Under the pieces are notes generated by a model that was given only the letters and a program-made list of their open reading frames with translations, made no database searches and had not been told where the DNA came from. This document shows, in pieces, positions 45,951-56,500 of a stretch of DNA of 64,000 nt. Positions within the stretch are counted from its first letter, which is position 1; every line of letters starts with the position of its first letter. A program made the translations under genes and the position numbers. The stretch is from an uncultured Allobosea sp. (GTDB taxonomy: Bacteria; Pseudomonadota; Alphaproteobacteria; Rhizobiales; Beijerinckiaceae): the NCBI RefSeq assembly GCF_945957345.1, contig NZ_CAMFKW010000031.1:1-64000 (forward strand), read 5' to 3'.

Positions 45951-46426
45951 GCGGGCACACCCGCTGCGAAAATCTGATGGGCGCGGCGCAGCACGTCGCC
46001 GAGCTCGCGCGTGGTGGCGAGACCGCCGAGCTTGAGCGGATCGGCCCACATCACGGCGCCGGCTTCCGGCCCCGTTCGCGGCTCGCCGGAGAGCCATTCC
46101 CCGACGAAGGAAGCGACGACGAAATGATGCGTTACCGCGCCCTTCGAATCGCGGCCGAATATCTCGACATGGCGGTTGAAGCGAAGGATGCGGGCGGCGA
46201 CGCCGACCTCTTCCTCCAGCTCGCGCAGGGCTGCCTCTTCAAGCGTCTCGCCGGCCTCGACCTTGCCGCCGGGCAGGGACCAGAGCTGATCGGCTGGTGG
46301 CTTCGTCCGCGTCGCCAGCAGGACCTTGCCGTCGCGGAAGACCGCGACGGAGGCCGCCAGCACCGGTCGTGCTGCAGCCCGGCCGGGTGTCGGGAAGCGG
46401 ATGACCTGGCCGCCGTCTTCGTTCAT
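45947..46426 (-). CDS. Nudix hydrolase
   Basis: 159 residues with a textbook Nudix box, GKVEAGETLEEAALRELEEEVG, in which all metal-binding glutamates are present. The first strand is ASVAVFRDGKVLLATR. The preceding PADQLWSLPGG points to the MutT/ADP-ribose pyrophosphatase-like group that cleans up damaged nucleotides or nucleotide sugars. It overlaps the TIGR02301-like gene by 4 bases, so the two are expressed together. Confidence 0.92.
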   Translation of the reverse strand: MNEDGGQVIRFPTPGRAAARPVLAASVAVFRDGKVLLATRTKPPADQLWSLPGGKVEAGETLEEAALRELEEEVGVAARILRFNRHVEIFGRDSKGAVTHHFVVASFVGEWLSGEPRTGPEAGAVMWADPLKLGGLATTRELGDVLRRAHQIFAAGVPA

Positions 46427-46442
46427 GCCAAGGGCTCACGCA

Positions 46443-47219
46443 TCAAACGTGCTGCCCGCCATTGATGTGCAGCTCCGAACCGGTGACGTAGCTCGAAGCG
46501 TCCGTGCACAGGAAATAGATCGCCTTGGCGACCTCGTCGGGCTTGCCGAGGCGCTGCATCGGCAGCGTCGCGACGATCTTTTCGGTGCCGGGCGACAGGA
46601 TCGAGGTGTCGATCTCACCGGGCGAGATCGCGTTGACGCGCACGCCGAGCGGACCGAAATCGGCGGCCATCTCGCGGGTCAGGCTGGCGAGCGCCGCCTT
46701 CGAGGTCGCATAGGCCGCCCCGGCGAAGGGGTGGACGCGCGAGCCGGCGATCGAGGAGACGTTGACGATCGCGCCCTTGGCGGCGGTGAGCTCGTCGAGA
46801 AGGCCGCGCGCCAGCATGATCGGCGCGAAGAAATTGACCTGGAAGACCTTGTGCCAGTCGTTGAAGGAGGTGGTGGCGGCGCCGAGACGCTCGCCCTTCG
46901 GCCCCTTCGGCGAGATGCCGGCATTGTTGACCAGCGCGTGGAGCTTGCCGCCCTCGACGGCCAGCCGCTTCTTGATCTCCGCGATGCCGCGCATCGTGTC
47001 CTCGGGGTCGCCGAGATCGATCTGGACATGGTCGTCGGCGCCCGACGGCCACGGGCATTTGTCGGAAAAGGCCTGGCGCGAGCAGGACAGGATGCGCCAG
47101 CCCGCCATGGCGAACTGCATCACTGTGGCATGGCCGATGCCGCGGCTCGCCCCGGTCAGCAGCATCACCGGGCGCTTGCCGGCCTCGGTCTTCGGGAAAT
47201 CGAACTTGGGCATCGCCAT
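46443..47219 (-). CDS. SDR family oxidoreductase
   Basis: 258 residues from MAMPKFDFPKTEAGK; the track start at 47300 runs into pdxH. It is a classical short-chain dehydrogenase: LLTGASRGIGHA for coenzyme binding, LVNNAGIS, the catalytic Ser and Tyr-x-x-x-Lys in VSSIAGSRVHPFAGAAYATSKAALA, and ISPGEIDT. The C-terminal SSYVTGSELHINGGQHV is typical of 3-oxoacyl-ACP-reductase-like members. The substrate is unknown. It is read in the same direction as pdxH, 13 bases after its stop. Confidence 0.92.
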   Translation of the reverse strand: MAMPKFDFPKTEAGKRPVMLLTGASRGIGHATVMQFAMAGWRILSCSRQAFSDKCPWPSGADDHVQIDLGDPEDTMRGIAEIKKRLAVEGGKLHALVNNAGISPKGPKGERLGAATTSFNDWHKVFQVNFFAPIMLARGLLDELTAAKGAIVNVSSIAGSRVHPFAGAAYATSKAALASLTREMAADFGPLGVRVNAISPGEIDTSILSPGTEKIVATLPMQRLGKPDEVAKAIYFLCTDASSYVTGSELHINGGQHV

Positions 47220-47232
47220 GGGGCAGGTGTCC

Positions 47233-47847
47233 TCAGGGGTAGAAGCGGGTCTTCGTCCAGGGCGCGTCGGACGCGTCGCGTCGGAAGATGATGCGGTCAT
47301 GCAGGCGGAAGGCGCCGTCGCGCCAGAACTCGATATAGGTCGGCGTGATGCGAAACCCGCGCCAATAGGGTGGGCGCGGAATCTCGCCGATGCCGAATTT
47401 CAGCGTGTAGCTCGCGACCGCCTTCTCCAGCGCGAAGCGGCTCTCCAGCGGGCGCGACTGCTGTGACGCCCACGCGCCGATGCGGCTGTCGCGTGGGCGA
47501 GACTGGTAATAGGCATCTGATTCAGCGTCGCTGACGAGCGCGACATGGCCGCGGATGCGGATCTGCCGGCGCAGGCTCTTCCAGTGGAACAGGGCGGCCG
47601 CCTTGGGCTGGCCGAGCAGCTCCTGCCCCTTCTGACTCTCCGTATTGGTGTAAAACACGAATCCGTCCGGTCCGTGGCCTTTGAGCAGCACCATGCGGCT
47701 GTTCGGCATGCCTTCGGCATCGACAGTGGAGAGCGCCATGCCGGTCGGGTCGTTGGGCTCCGATTTCGTGGCCTCGTCCAACCACTTCTGGAACAAGGTG
47801 AAAGGCTCGTTTTCCTCGGTGAAGTCACCGCTCGTTAACGGTTGCAC
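47233..47847 (-). CDS. pdxH: Pyridoxamine 5'-phosphate oxidase
   Basis: 204 residues, starting at GTG 47847 with GAGG eight bases upstream. The enzyme oxidises pyridoxamine or pyridoxine phosphate to PLP with FMN. Family blocks: [49 protein letters not shown], and the C-terminal [27 protein letters not shown], which holds the substrate-binding Arg and His. Full length. Confidence 0.96.
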   Translation of the reverse strand: MQPLTSGDFTEENEPFTLFQKWLDEATKSEPNDPTGMALSTVDAEGMPNSRMVLLKGHGPDGFVFYTNTESQKGQELLGQPKAAALFHWKSLRRQIRIRGHVALVSDAESDAYYQSRPRDSRIGAWASQQSRPLESRFALEKAVASYTLKFGIGEIPRPPYWRGFRITPTYIEFWRDGAFRLHDRIIFRRDASDAPWTKTRFYP

Positions 47848-47971
47848 GTTCTAATCCTCGGGTCGTTGAAATGGGCGTTGGGCGAGCGCAGAAGTGATCC
47901 GGGTTCGGGCGGTTGGTCTATATAGGGCAGGGGCAGGGGCGTTCCAAAGCCTCAACCATTGCGCAGCCCCC

Positions 47972-48442
47972 ATGCGCCCGCTGGCTGCCGCCGTGCTGCT
48001 GGCCGTGTTCAGCGCGGGCTGCTCGGTTTCCTTCCCGATTCTCGGTCTGTCCAGCAAGAGCGAGGACGAGGTCGCGGCGACCTCGGCGATGACGACCTCC
48101 TCGGTCCTGCCGGCGCGCGGTGGCGATCGGGCCGGCCCGTTCCACGGTTTGGCCTCCGAGCTCGGACCGGAGGACATGCGCCGCGCCGATGGGGCGATGG
48201 GCGTGGCGCTCGACCCGCAGGGCAATGGCGCCGCGGTCTCCTGGGACAATCCCCAGAGCGGCATCAAGGGCTCCTTCATCCCGGTCGGTGGCCCGTTCCT
48301 GCGTTCCGACGAGATCTGCCGCGCCTTCATCGCCAGCGTCCAGACACAAACCCAGCCGATCAAGCTGCAGGGCACCGCCTGCCGTCCCTCCGGCGGCGAT
48401 TGGGTGGTCAAGGATATGGGTCCCTGGAAGGGCCTGAGCTGA
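47972..48442 (+). CDS. RT0821/Lpp0805-like surface lipoprotein
   Basis: 156 residues from MRPLAAAVLLAVFSAGC; the track start at 47894 adds a leader without a signal. The lipobox FSAGC at 13-17 predicts an envelope lipoprotein. The C-terminal domain ALDPQGNGAAVSWDNPQSGIKGSF ... DEICRAFIA ... GTACRPSGGDWVVKD matches the RT0821/Lpp0805 surface-protein family. It is divergent from pdxH and upstream of dnaJ, a typical order in this bacterial group. Confidence 0.8.
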   Translation: MRPLAAAVLLAVFSAGCSVSFPILGLSSKSEDEVAATSAMTTSSVLPARGGDRAGPFHGLASELGPEDMRRADGAMGVALDPQGNGAAVSWDNPQSGIKGSFIPVGGPFLRSDEICRAFIASVQTQTQPIKLQGTACRPSGGDWVVKDMGPWKGLS

Positions 48443-48594
48443 GCCTTCCCACGCCGCTTGCCTTGCCGTGAAGCCGGGTGCAGAACGGCTCCGAATAGGT
48501 GTTGCGTACACGCCACACCGCCCCCACATAGGGCGAGACGGACGGCTGGCGGCTTCGGCGCTGGCCGTTTGGTTTTGCGTGAAAGAGGTTTTGG

Positions 48595-49530
48595 ATGCGC
48601 GATCCCTATCAGGTTCTGGGCGTCGCCCGCGGCGCGAGCGATGCGGAAATCAAGAAGGCTTTCCGCCGCCGCGCCAAGGAGCTGCACCCGGACCGCAACC
48701 GGGACGACCCCAAGGCGCAGGATAAGTTCTCCGAGCTCAACGCCGCCTATGAGATCGTCGGCGACGAGGCCAAGCGCAAGCAGTTCGACCGCGGCGAGAT
48801 CGATGCCGAGGGCAAGCCGCGCTTCCAGGGCTTCGAGGGGATGGGCGCCGGCCGCGGCGGGCGCAGCGGCGGCTTCGAGTTCAATTTCGGCCAGGGCGGC
48901 GGCCACCCCTTCGGCGGCCGCGGCGGGCCGGGCGGCGGCGCGGGCGATGCCGGCTTCGACGCCTCCGACATCTTCTCTTCGCTCTTCGGCGAGGCCGGTC
49001 GGCGCGCCCGCGGCAAGCCCGAGCCGCAGAAGCCTCCGGAGCAGAGCTTTACGCTCGAAGTCACGCTGGCGCAGGCCGCGACCGGAGGCACGCGCCGGGT
49101 CAAGCTGCCGGGGGGACGCGAGGTCGAGATCACCATTCCCGAGGGGGTGAGCGACGGCAAGGTGATGCGTCTGCGTGGGCTCGGGCAGACCGATCCGTTC
49201 TCCGGCGAGACCGGCGACGTGATGATGACCATCAAGATCAAGCCGGATTCCCGCTTCATCGTCGATGGCAACGATCTGCGCACCCGCGTCGCGGTGCCGC
49301 TCGCCAAGGCGGTGCTCGGCGGGCCGCTGCATGTGCCGACGTTGACCGGAGCCGTCGAGATGAACATCCCGCCGCTGACCGGCACGGTCAAACAGTTCCG
49401 CCTGCGCGGCAAGGGCCTGAAGGGCGAGAAGGGCGTCGTCGGCGATCTCTTCGTCGCCATCGATATCGAGATGCCGGCGAGCGATGCCGAGCTGACGGCG
49501 TTGATGAAGGCGAGGGACGGGGCGAAGTAA
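48595..49530 (+). CDS. DnaJ-like co-chaperone (CbpA/DnaJ class, no zinc domain)
   Basis: 311 residues. J domain 1-70 with the HPD tripeptide ([10 protein letters not shown]), which stimulates DnaK ATPase. A Gly/Phe-rich linker ([24 protein letters not shown]) follows, then the two C-terminal substrate-binding beta domains ([25 protein letters not shown]). The Cys-rich zinc domain of DnaJ itself is absent, so it is a class B protein like CbpA. Confidence 0.94.
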   Translation: MRDPYQVLGVARGASDAEIKKAFRRRAKELHPDRNRDDPKAQDKFSELNAAYEIVGDEAKRKQFDRGEIDAEGKPRFQGFEGMGAGRGGRSGGFEFNFGQGGGHPFGGRGGPGGGAGDAGFDASDIFSSLFGEAGRRARGKPEPQKPPEQSFTLEVTLAQAATGGTRRVKLPGGREVEITIPEGVSDGKVMRLRGLGQTDPFSGETGDVMMTIKIKPDSRFIVDGNDLRTRVAVPLAKAVLGGPLHVPTLTGAVEMNIPPLTGTVKQFRLRGKGLKGEKGVVGDLFVAIDIEMPASDAELTALMKARDGAK

Positions 49531-49685
49531 GCCGGCTGGACCGCTCGCGCGACGGAAATCGGGTCGTGCGGGCTCCGGATCGCGTCTCTATGCGTGATTC
49601 AGCCGTGGAGGCGGGCATCAAAGCGGTTCCCGTTTTCCTGCGACTGTTCTAAGAGACCTGCTCGTCATTCATCTGCGGGTCTCCC

Positions 49686-50525
49686 ATGCCTGATTCCAAC
49701 GCCGTTTCGCCGACCGCCAATCTCCTCAAGGGCAAGCGCGGGCTCGTGATGGGCGTCGCGAACAACCGATCCATCGCTTGGGGCATCGCCAAGGCGGCGG
49801 CGGATGCCGGCGCGGAACTGGCCTTCACCTATCAGGGAGATGCGCTGAAGAAGCGGGTCGAGCCGCTGGCCAAGGAACTCGGCGGCCATGTCGTCGGCCA
49901 TTGCGACGTCACCGACGGCGCCACGATCGATGCGGTCTTCGCCGAGGTCGAGAAGCTCTGGGGCAAGCTCGATTTCGTCGTCCACTGCATCGCTTTCTCC
50001 GACAAGGACGAATTGACCGGCCGCTATGTCGAGACCAGCGAGGCGAATTTCTCCAAGTCGCTGCTGATCTCCTGTTATTCCTTCACGGCGATCACCCAGC
50101 GCGCCGAGAAGCTGATGCCGGATGGCGGCTCGCTGCTGACCCTGACTTATTACGGCGCCGAGAAATGGATGCCGCATTACAACGTCATGGGCGTCGCCAA
50201 GGCCGCGCTGGAATCGAGCGTGCAATATCTCGCTGCCGATCTCGGCCCCTCGAAGATCCGCGTCAACGCGATCTCGGCCGGCCCGATCAAGACGCTCGCT
50301 GCCTCCGGCATCGGCGATTTCCGCTACATCCTGCGCTGGAACGAGTACAACTCGCCGCTGCGCCGGACGGTCACCATCGAGGAGGTCGGCGAGACCGCCG
50401 TCTTCCTCGTCTCCGACATGTCGCGCGGCATCACCGGCGAGATCATGCATGTCGATGCCGGCTACCATGTCGTCGGCATGAAGGTCCCGACCGCGCCGGA
50501 CATCTCCCTCGACAAGGGCGAGTGA
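49686..50525 (+). CDS. fabI: Enoyl-[acyl-carrier-protein] reductase [NADH] FabI
   Basis: 279 residues. It reduces trans-2-enoyl-ACP in the last step of fatty acid elongation and is the target of triclosan-type inhibitors. Signatures: GLVMGVANNRSIAWGIAKA at the NADH site, DFVVHCIAFSDKDEL, the catalytic LTYYGAEKWMPHYNVMGVAKAALE with Tyr-x6-Lys spacing, ISAGPIKTLAASGI, and GYHVVGM near the end. Full length. It has a 155-base gap upstream from the dnaJ-like gene. Confidence 0.95.
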   Translation: MPDSNAVSPTANLLKGKRGLVMGVANNRSIAWGIAKAAADAGAELAFTYQGDALKKRVEPLAKELGGHVVGHCDVTDGATIDAVFAEVEKLWGKLDFVVHCIAFSDKDELTGRYVETSEANFSKSLLISCYSFTAITQRAEKLMPDGGSLLTLTYYGAEKWMPHYNVMGVAKAALESSVQYLAADLGPSKIRVNAISAGPIKTLAASGIGDFRYILRWNEYNSPLRRTVTIEEVGETAVFLVSDMSRGITGEIMHVDAGYHVVGMKVPTAPDISLDKGE

Positions 50526-50531
50526 AAGGCG

Positions 50532-50723
50532 ATGGGCGGCTCACCTGAAAAGCCGCCACGCTCGGGTTGGGCCGAAGACTCCGCACGTCTTGCCGCAGAG
50601 CAGGACGACGGTCTGGTTTGGCCCGAATTTCCCAATGACGAGGATTCTGTCCTGACTTGGGAATGCCTGGGCTTGTCCGTGGCGACGGAAACGAATCTCC
50701 AGGCTCAGCGAAGCGCTGACTGA
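50532..50723 (+). CDS. Small hypothetical protein, resembles the C-terminal part of MazE/AbrB-type antitoxins
   Basis: 63 residues, starting six bases after the fabI stop. The core PPRSGWAEDSARLAAEQDDGLVWPEF looks like the P-R-x-G-W-A-E ... G-D-D-x-L tail that follows the AbrB DNA-binding domain in MazE-type antitoxins, but that domain and any toxin gene are missing. It could be a gene remnant or a real short protein. The ribosome site is weak (GAAAGG, close to the ATG). Confidence 0.45.
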   Translation: MGGSPEKPPRSGWAEDSARLAAEQDDGLVWPEFPNDEDSVLTWECLGLSVATETNLQAQRSAD

Positions 50724-50763
50724 AGGGCCGTTATAAAGGCCCGCCGATTGCTTACAAATGCAC

Positions 50764-50859
50764 CGTCATCCCGGGCTTGACCCGGGATCCATCGGAGGGC
50801 TCCGGAGCTCGACGATGGATCCCGGATCGGTGCCGCTATGCGGCTCGTCCGGGATGACG
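50764..50859. repeat. Palindromic intergenic repeat, family C
   Basis: It starts CGTCATCCCGGGCTTGACC and ends GTCCGGGATGACG, with inner GATCCATCGG / CGATGGATCCCGG arms, making a cloverleaf-like hairpin. It sits between convergent fabI/ORF63 and folK. Confidence 0.8.
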
Positions 50860-50901
50860 CCCTGTTCGTCAGTGATCAGCACGCCTTGGCCGTGGCACGG
50901 C

Positions 50902-51417
50902 TCACGCCGCCAGCAAATCCTTCAACCGATCCGTCGCGACCTCGTCACGGCGGATCGTTTCGTCTGTGGCGGCCGCCAACAGCTCGGTGACGCTGCGTCC
51001 GCCGATCAGGCGCCGCGGCATGATCTCGGCCAACGGCGTCAGCACGAAGGCGCGCTCGGGGATGCGCGGATGCGGGATCTGCAGGCGCGCCTGGTCGATG
51101 ATCGCATCGCCATAGGTCAGGATGTCGATGTCGAGCGTGCGCGGCCCCCAGCGCTCGCGGCGCTCGCGGCCGCCGGCGCGCTCCAGCTCCAGGCAGAAGG
51201 CGAGCAGGTCCGCCGGTTGCAGCGAGGTCTCGACCAGCGCGGCCATATTCAGGAATTCCGGCTGGTCGGTCTTGCCCCAGGGCGGCGTGCGATAGATCGA
51301 GGACAGCCGGCCGAGCGTGACGTCCGGGTGCGCGCGCAGGCCCTTCAGCGCCGCGGCGAAGGCCGCGACGGGGTCGCCGATATTGCCGCCGAAAGCGAGT
51401 GCGGCTTCAACCTTCAC
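50902..51417 (-). CDS. folK: 2-amino-4-hydroxy-6-hydroxymethyldihydropteridine diphosphokinase
   Basis: 171 residues from a GTG start. FolK adds a diphosphate to the pterin before coupling with p-aminobenzoate. Family blocks: ALAFGGNIGDPVAAF at the start, YRTPPWGKTDQPEFLN, the signature GPRTLDIDIL with the metal-binding aspartates, and IPHPRIPERAFVLTPLAEI. It is the last gene of folP-folB-folK, overlapping folB by 11 bases. Confidence 0.96.
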   Translation of the reverse strand: MKVEAALAFGGNIGDPVAAFAAALKGLRAHPDVTLGRLSSIYRTPPWGKTDQPEFLNMAALVETSLQPADLLAFCLELERAGGRERRERWGPRTLDIDILTYGDAIIDQARLQIPHPRIPERAFVLTPLAEIMPRRLIGGRSVTELLAAATDETIRRDEVATDRLKDLLAA

Positions 51418-51781
51418 GCTGGAACCTCAGCTGGATGCCGACCGAGCCGAGCGTTGCGGGGATCGGCGGGGCGGGCTTGCGCAGCGTGACTTCGACGCTC
51501 GTGATAGGAGGGAAAGCGTCGAAGATCGCGAGTGCCACGGCCCGCGCCGCACCTTCCAGCAGATGGTAGCGCTGAGCCGTGAAGGCCTCGGCGACGATCG
51601 CGACGGCGCGGCCGTAATCGACGGTGTCGGCGAGCCGGTCGCTGGCGGCGGCGGCGCGCAGGTCGGCGTCGAGCACGAGGTCGAGCACGAAGCGCTGGCC
51701 GAGCCGCTCCTCCTCCGAGAAGAAGCCGTGATAGGCGTAGATATCGAGTTTCTCGATCAGGATGCGGCCGGTTTCGCTCAC
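51407..51781 (-). CDS. folB: Dihydroneopterin aldolase
   Basis: 124 residues from a GTG start that overlaps the folP stop. It cleaves dihydroneopterin to the hydroxymethyl pterin used by FolK. Typical blocks: IEKLDIYAYHGFFSEEERLGQRFVLDLVL with the catalytic Glu, DTVDYGRAVAIV, HLLEGAARAVA and VEVTLRKPAPPI (catalytic Lys). Full length. Confidence 0.95.
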   Translation of the reverse strand: MSETGRILIEKLDIYAYHGFFSEEERLGQRFVLDLVLDADLRAAAASDRLADTVDYGRAVAIVAEAFTAQRYHLLEGAARAVALAIFDAFPPITSVEVTLRKPAPPIPATLGSVGIQLRFQREG

Positions 51782-52620
51782 AGGTCTGCTTTCATGCTGT
51801 CTTCGATGGCCGCCCAGGTCTTGAGCGCGTCGATATGCGGGGCGACGTCATGGGCGCGGATGATGGCGGCGCCGCGGCTCGCGCCATAGAGATGCGCGGC
51901 GATGCTGGCGGCGAGCCGCTCGGCCGGGACCTCGCGGCCGGTGATGCGTCCGAGCGTCGATTTCCGGGAGGCGCCGAGCAGGATCGGGCAGCCGAGCACG
52001 GCGAGCCGGTCGAGATGGCGGATCAGGTCGAGATTCTGCCTGACCGTCTTGCCGAAGCCGATGCCGGGGTCGACGACGATCTGGCTTTGCGGCATGCCGG
52101 CCTGCGTCGCGATTGCGATCGAGCGTTCGAGGAAGCGCAGGACGTCATTGAAGATGTCGAGCGAAGCGTCGATGATCTCGCGGTTGTGCATCAGGATGAT
52201 CGGCGCGCCGGCACGCGCCGCGACCTCGGCGATGCGCGGGTCGCGCTGGGCGCCCCAGACGTCGTTGACGATCGAGGCGCCGGCTGCGATCGCCGCTTCC
52301 GCGACATCGGCCTTGTAGCTGTCGATCGAGATCGGCGTGTCGATCCGTGCCTTCAGTCCGGCGATGACCGGCAGCACGCGTCCCATCTCGGTCGCTGCGT
52401 CGACGGCTTCATGGCCCGGCCGGGTCGATTCGCCGCCGATATCGACGATGGCAGCACCTTCGCTGGCGAGACGCATCCCGTGGGTGACGGCCACCTCGGC
52501 ATTCGCCAGCAGCCCGCCATCCGAGAACGAATCGGGCGTGATGTTGACGATGCCCATGACGAGCGGCGTCGCGAGAAGCGCGAGGCTGCGGCCGTCTGGC
52601 AAGGTGAGGGCAGGGGGCAT
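51778..52620 (-). CDS. folP: Dihydropteroate synthase
   Basis: 280 residues from MPPALTLPDGRSLAL; ATG 52620 is chosen over the track start at 52701, which lies in the divergent promoter. It joins hydroxymethyldihydropterin diphosphate with p-aminobenzoate and is the sulfonamide target. Signatures: MGIVNITPDSFSDGG, DIGGESTRPGHEAV, ISIDSYKADVAEAAI, IVNDVWG, IVDPGIGFGKT and LLGASRKSTLG. First gene of the folate operon. Confidence 0.96.
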   Translation of the reverse strand: MPPALTLPDGRSLALLATPLVMGIVNITPDSFSDGGLLANAEVAVTHGMRLASEGAAIVDIGGESTRPGHEAVDAATEMGRVLPVIAGLKARIDTPISIDSYKADVAEAAIAAGASIVNDVWGAQRDPRIAEVAARAGAPIILMHNREIIDASLDIFNDVLRFLERSIAIATQAGMPQSQIVVDPGIGFGKTVRQNLDLIRHLDRLAVLGCPILLGASRKSTLGRITGREVPAERLAASIAAHLYGASRGAAIIRAHDVAPHIDALKTWAAIEDSMKADL

Positions 52621-52760
52621 GGGGTTCCGCCGATGATCGAGCAAGGGCGCTATACACAGGCCGTGTAAATTCGGCCACAGAAAGCGGCCGATTGTCGCCA
52701 TCGGCGGAAAGCGCGGGCAAGAGCTTTGACCCTGCCGGTGGCAGCGTGCAGAAGCCCCGC

Positions 52761-53357
52761 ATGGTCCCGCTCTCGCTGCCTCATCGCCTCATCCTCGTCC
52801 GCCATGGCGAAACCGACTGGAATCGGGAGGGCCGTCTGCAGGGCGGGCAGGACATTCCGCTGAACGAGCTCGGCCGCCGCCAGGCCGCGGAGGCCGCAGG
52901 CCGCCTGAAGGCGCTCGAGCCGGCCTATGCCGATCTCGACTATCTCTGCTCGCCGATGCAGCGGGCGCGCGAGACCATGGACATTCTCAGGCGCGAGCTC
53001 GCCCTGCCCGAAGGCGCCTATACCGTGGACGACCGCCTGCGCGAATTGACCTTCGGCGAGTGGGAGGGCTTCACCTGGCGCGACATCCGCAAGGCCGAGC
53101 GCGAGCAGGCACATCTGCGCGAGCGCGACAAATGGGGCTTCGTGCCGCCGGGCGGCGAGAGCTACCGCATGCTGGCCGAGCGCGTCAGGCCGGTGCTCGA
53201 GGCGCTCACGCGAGAGACGGTGATCGTCAGCCACGGCGGTGTGGCGCGTGCCGTGCTGGCCTTGATCGGCGCGGTGGCGCCGCGCGAGGCCTCGATGGTC
53301 GAGATCTGGCAGGGCAAGCTGCTCGTCGTCAGCGGGAACAAGGCGGATTGGCTCTGA
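52761..53357 (+). CDS. Histidine phosphatase family protein (phosphoglycerate-mutase-like)
   Basis: 198 residues from MVPLSLPHRLILVRHGE. The catalytic RHGETDWN motif holds the phospho-accepting His; the second His is in VIVSHGGVARAV, with a Glu in LRELTFGEWEGFTW between them. Length and the FGEWEG block fit the broad-specificity phosphatase branch (GpmB/CobC-like) rather than glycolytic mutase. It is divergent from folP. Confidence 0.92.
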   Translation: MVPLSLPHRLILVRHGETDWNREGRLQGGQDIPLNELGRRQAAEAAGRLKALEPAYADLDYLCSPMQRARETMDILRRELALPEGAYTVDDRLRELTFGEWEGFTWRDIRKAEREQAHLRERDKWGFVPPGGESYRMLAERVRPVLEALTRETVIVSHGGVARAVLALIGAVAPREASMVEIWQGKLLVVSGNKADWL

Positions 53358-53592
53358 GTTCGCAAGGGTGCAGCCGGCATTCATCGTCGGTTCACGGGTG
53401 ATCTTGCAGGGAGAATATGCTAGCGACAGAGCGTGATGCGGCGGCCTGCCCGACCGGGGGGCTCATGCGGATGTCGCGTTGCGATGGCGACGATTCCGGT
53501 TTTATTCACGAGGTGCGTGATAAGGCGCCAGAGGACCGAAGGCAGGCTCTGCCGCGGTGTCAGCGACGGGCCTTTCAGCGCAGCGGGGCGCG

Positions 53593-56500
53593 ATGAACGA
53601 TATGACGAAGCTGCCGGCGGCGTCTGATGCGGCTGCCGCCAACCCTCTCGCCATGCTGGCCGGCGAGAAGCGCCCCGATCTGATTCGGGACGAGGTGCTG
53701 GCCGAGATCTTTGCGGCGACCGTCGCAGCTCGCCCCGACCATCCGGCCCTCACCGATCCCGAGCGCCGGCTGAGCTATGCCGAGGTCTGGGCTGAAGCCG
53801 GACGCCAGGCGCGCGGCCTTCATCTCGCTGGCATCGGCCCCGGCGACATGATCGGCCTGTGGATGCCGCGCGGCATCGATCTGCTCGTCGCGCAGATTGC
53901 GATCACGCGCGCGGGGGCGGCCTGGATTCCCTTCGATGCGGAGGCGCCGGTCGAGCGCATCGCGACCTGCCTCGACGATGCGCAGGCCAAGGGGCTCGTC
54001 ACCTGCCCCGGTTGGGTTGCCCGCGCCGAGGATACCGGTCGCAAGGTCTGGACGCCTGAGACGCTCGCCGCCGGCTCTGACGGAACGGAGTCGCCGGCGC
54101 GTGCCGCCGGACTGACCAAGGAACACCCAGCCTATCTGATCTACACCTCCGGCTCGACGGGCACGCCGAAGGCGATCGTCATCAGCCATCGCAACATCTG
54201 CCATTTCCTGCGCTCGGGGAACGCGGTCTACGGCTTCGGGGCGGATGACGTCGTCTTTCAGGGTGCCTCGGTCGCCTTCGACCTGTCGATGGAGGAAGTC
54301 TGGACGCCCTATCTCGTCGGCGCGACGCTGTTCGTCGCTTCGCCGGAGATGATGGGCGATGCCGAGAAACTGCCGGCGATCCTGAATGGAGCCGGCGTCA
54401 CCATCATCGATACGGTGCCGACGCTGCTCGGCATCCTGCCGGCCGACGTGCCTTCGCTGAAGCTGATCCTGCTCGGCGGCGAGGCGCTGCCGCCCGCGAT
54501 CGTGCAGAAATGGTCGAAGCCGGGCCGGCGCATCCTCAATACCTACGGCCCGACCGAGGCGACGGTCGTGGCGACCGCCGCCGAGGTCGTCCCCGGCGAG
54601 ACGGTTACCATCGGCAAGCCGATCCCGAACTACACGGCTTACGTCGTCAGCGAGGACCTGCATCTCGTCCATCCCGGCGAGCAGGGCGAATTGCTGATCG
54701 GCGGCCCCGGCGTCGCCAAGGGCTATCACGGCCGGCCGGAGCTGACGGCCGAGAAATTCATCGCCAATCCCTTCGCCGGCGTCGCGGGCGGGGACGATCC
54801 GATCCTCTACCGCTCGGGCGATGCCGTCAGCCTCGATGCCAACGGCAATATCGTCTTCCATGGCCGCATCGACGACCAGATCAAGATCCGCGGCTTCCGT
54901 GTCGAGCTCGGCGAGATCGAATCGAAGCTCGCCGACGAGCCGGGCGTCGCGCAGGCGGCGGTCGTGCTGCGCACCGACGACGGCATCGAACGGCTCGTCG
55001 CCTTCGTCGTCCCTGAGCCCGGCGTCGCGGTCGACGGCCCGGCACTGAGGGCCGCGCTGCGCGAGAAGCTGCCGCCTTACATGGTGCCCGCGCATTTCGA
55101 GGCGGCGGGATCGCTGCCGCGCATGGTCTCCGGCAAGGTCGACCGCAAGATGCTCAAGGCGGCGCCGCTGACGGCGCCGAGCGCCGATGGCGAGCAGGAG
55201 CCGCCGCGCAACGCGACGGAAGCTGTGCTGCTTGAGGCGGCCAAGCGCGTGCTCGGCACGGCGAGCCTGCCGCTGGAGGCCGATTTCTTCGTCGATCTCG
55301 GCGGCCACTCGCTGCTGGCGGCCCGCTTCATCTCGATCGTGCGCGAGACGCCGGCCTATGCCGGCATCACGCTGCAGGACGTCTATGCCGCCCGCACGCT
55401 GCGGGCGATGGCCGAGCTTCTCGACGAGCGCGGCGTCGCCGTGGCAGAGGACCTGTCCTTCACGCCGCCACCGCTGCTGCGCCGCTTCCTCTGCGGCCTT
55501 GCCCAGGCGATCGTGCTGCCGGTCATCATCGGCCTCGCGACCGCGCAATGGCTCGGCGTCTTCGTCACCTACATGATCATCTCGGGCGAGGATCTGTCGC
55601 TGCCGGGCCAGATCGCTGCGCTGCTCGGCGTCTATGTCGCGATCATCGTCGTCACCGGCCTCATCGGCATCGCATTGAAATGGCTGGTGCTCGGCCGGAC
55701 GAAGCCGGGCGTCTATCCGCTCTGGGGCGCGTATTACTTCCGCTGGTGGTTCGCTGCCCGCGTCGCCGGCCTCGTCCATATCAAGTGGCTGCAGGGCACG
55801 CCGGTGATGCGCTTCTATTGGCGCCTGCTCGGCGCCAAGGTCGGGCGCGACGTCATCATCTCCGATTACGAGGCCGGCGCCATCGACCTGATCGAGATCG
55901 GTGACTTCACGACCTTCGGCTCGAAGACCACCTTCGCCAATGGCGAGGCGATCGGCGACAAGCTGGTGATCGGCCGGATCAAGATCGGCAAGGACGTCTC
56001 GGCCGGTGCTTCCGTGGTCTTCGGCCATGGCTCGGTGACCGGCGACCATGCCGAGATCGGCGACCTGACCTCCATCCCGCCCGGCGCCCATGTCGGCGAG
56101 GCCGAGATCTGGGACGGCACGCCCGGCCGAAAGATCGGCTCGGTCGATCTCGCCGCCCTGCCGCCGCAGGCCGAGGCCTCCGCCGGCCGGCGCGCGCTGA
56201 TGACGTGCTTCTACATCCTGATGCTGGTGGTGCTGCCGCCTGTCAGCCTGCTGCCGATCTTCCCGGCCTTCTGGCTGTTCGACAAGATCGACTACTTCAT
56301 CGCCGGTTGGACCGATATCAGCTATCTCTGGTTCCTGCCGCTGCTGACCTGGCCGACGGCGATCGGCCTGATCGCCTTCACCGTGCTGCTGATGGCGGCC
56401 TTGCGCTGGGCGATCCTGCCGCGCGTGACCACGGGCTCCTGGTCGATCCATTCCGGCTTCTACGCCCGCAAATGGACGGTGGCGCTGGCGACCGAGGTGA

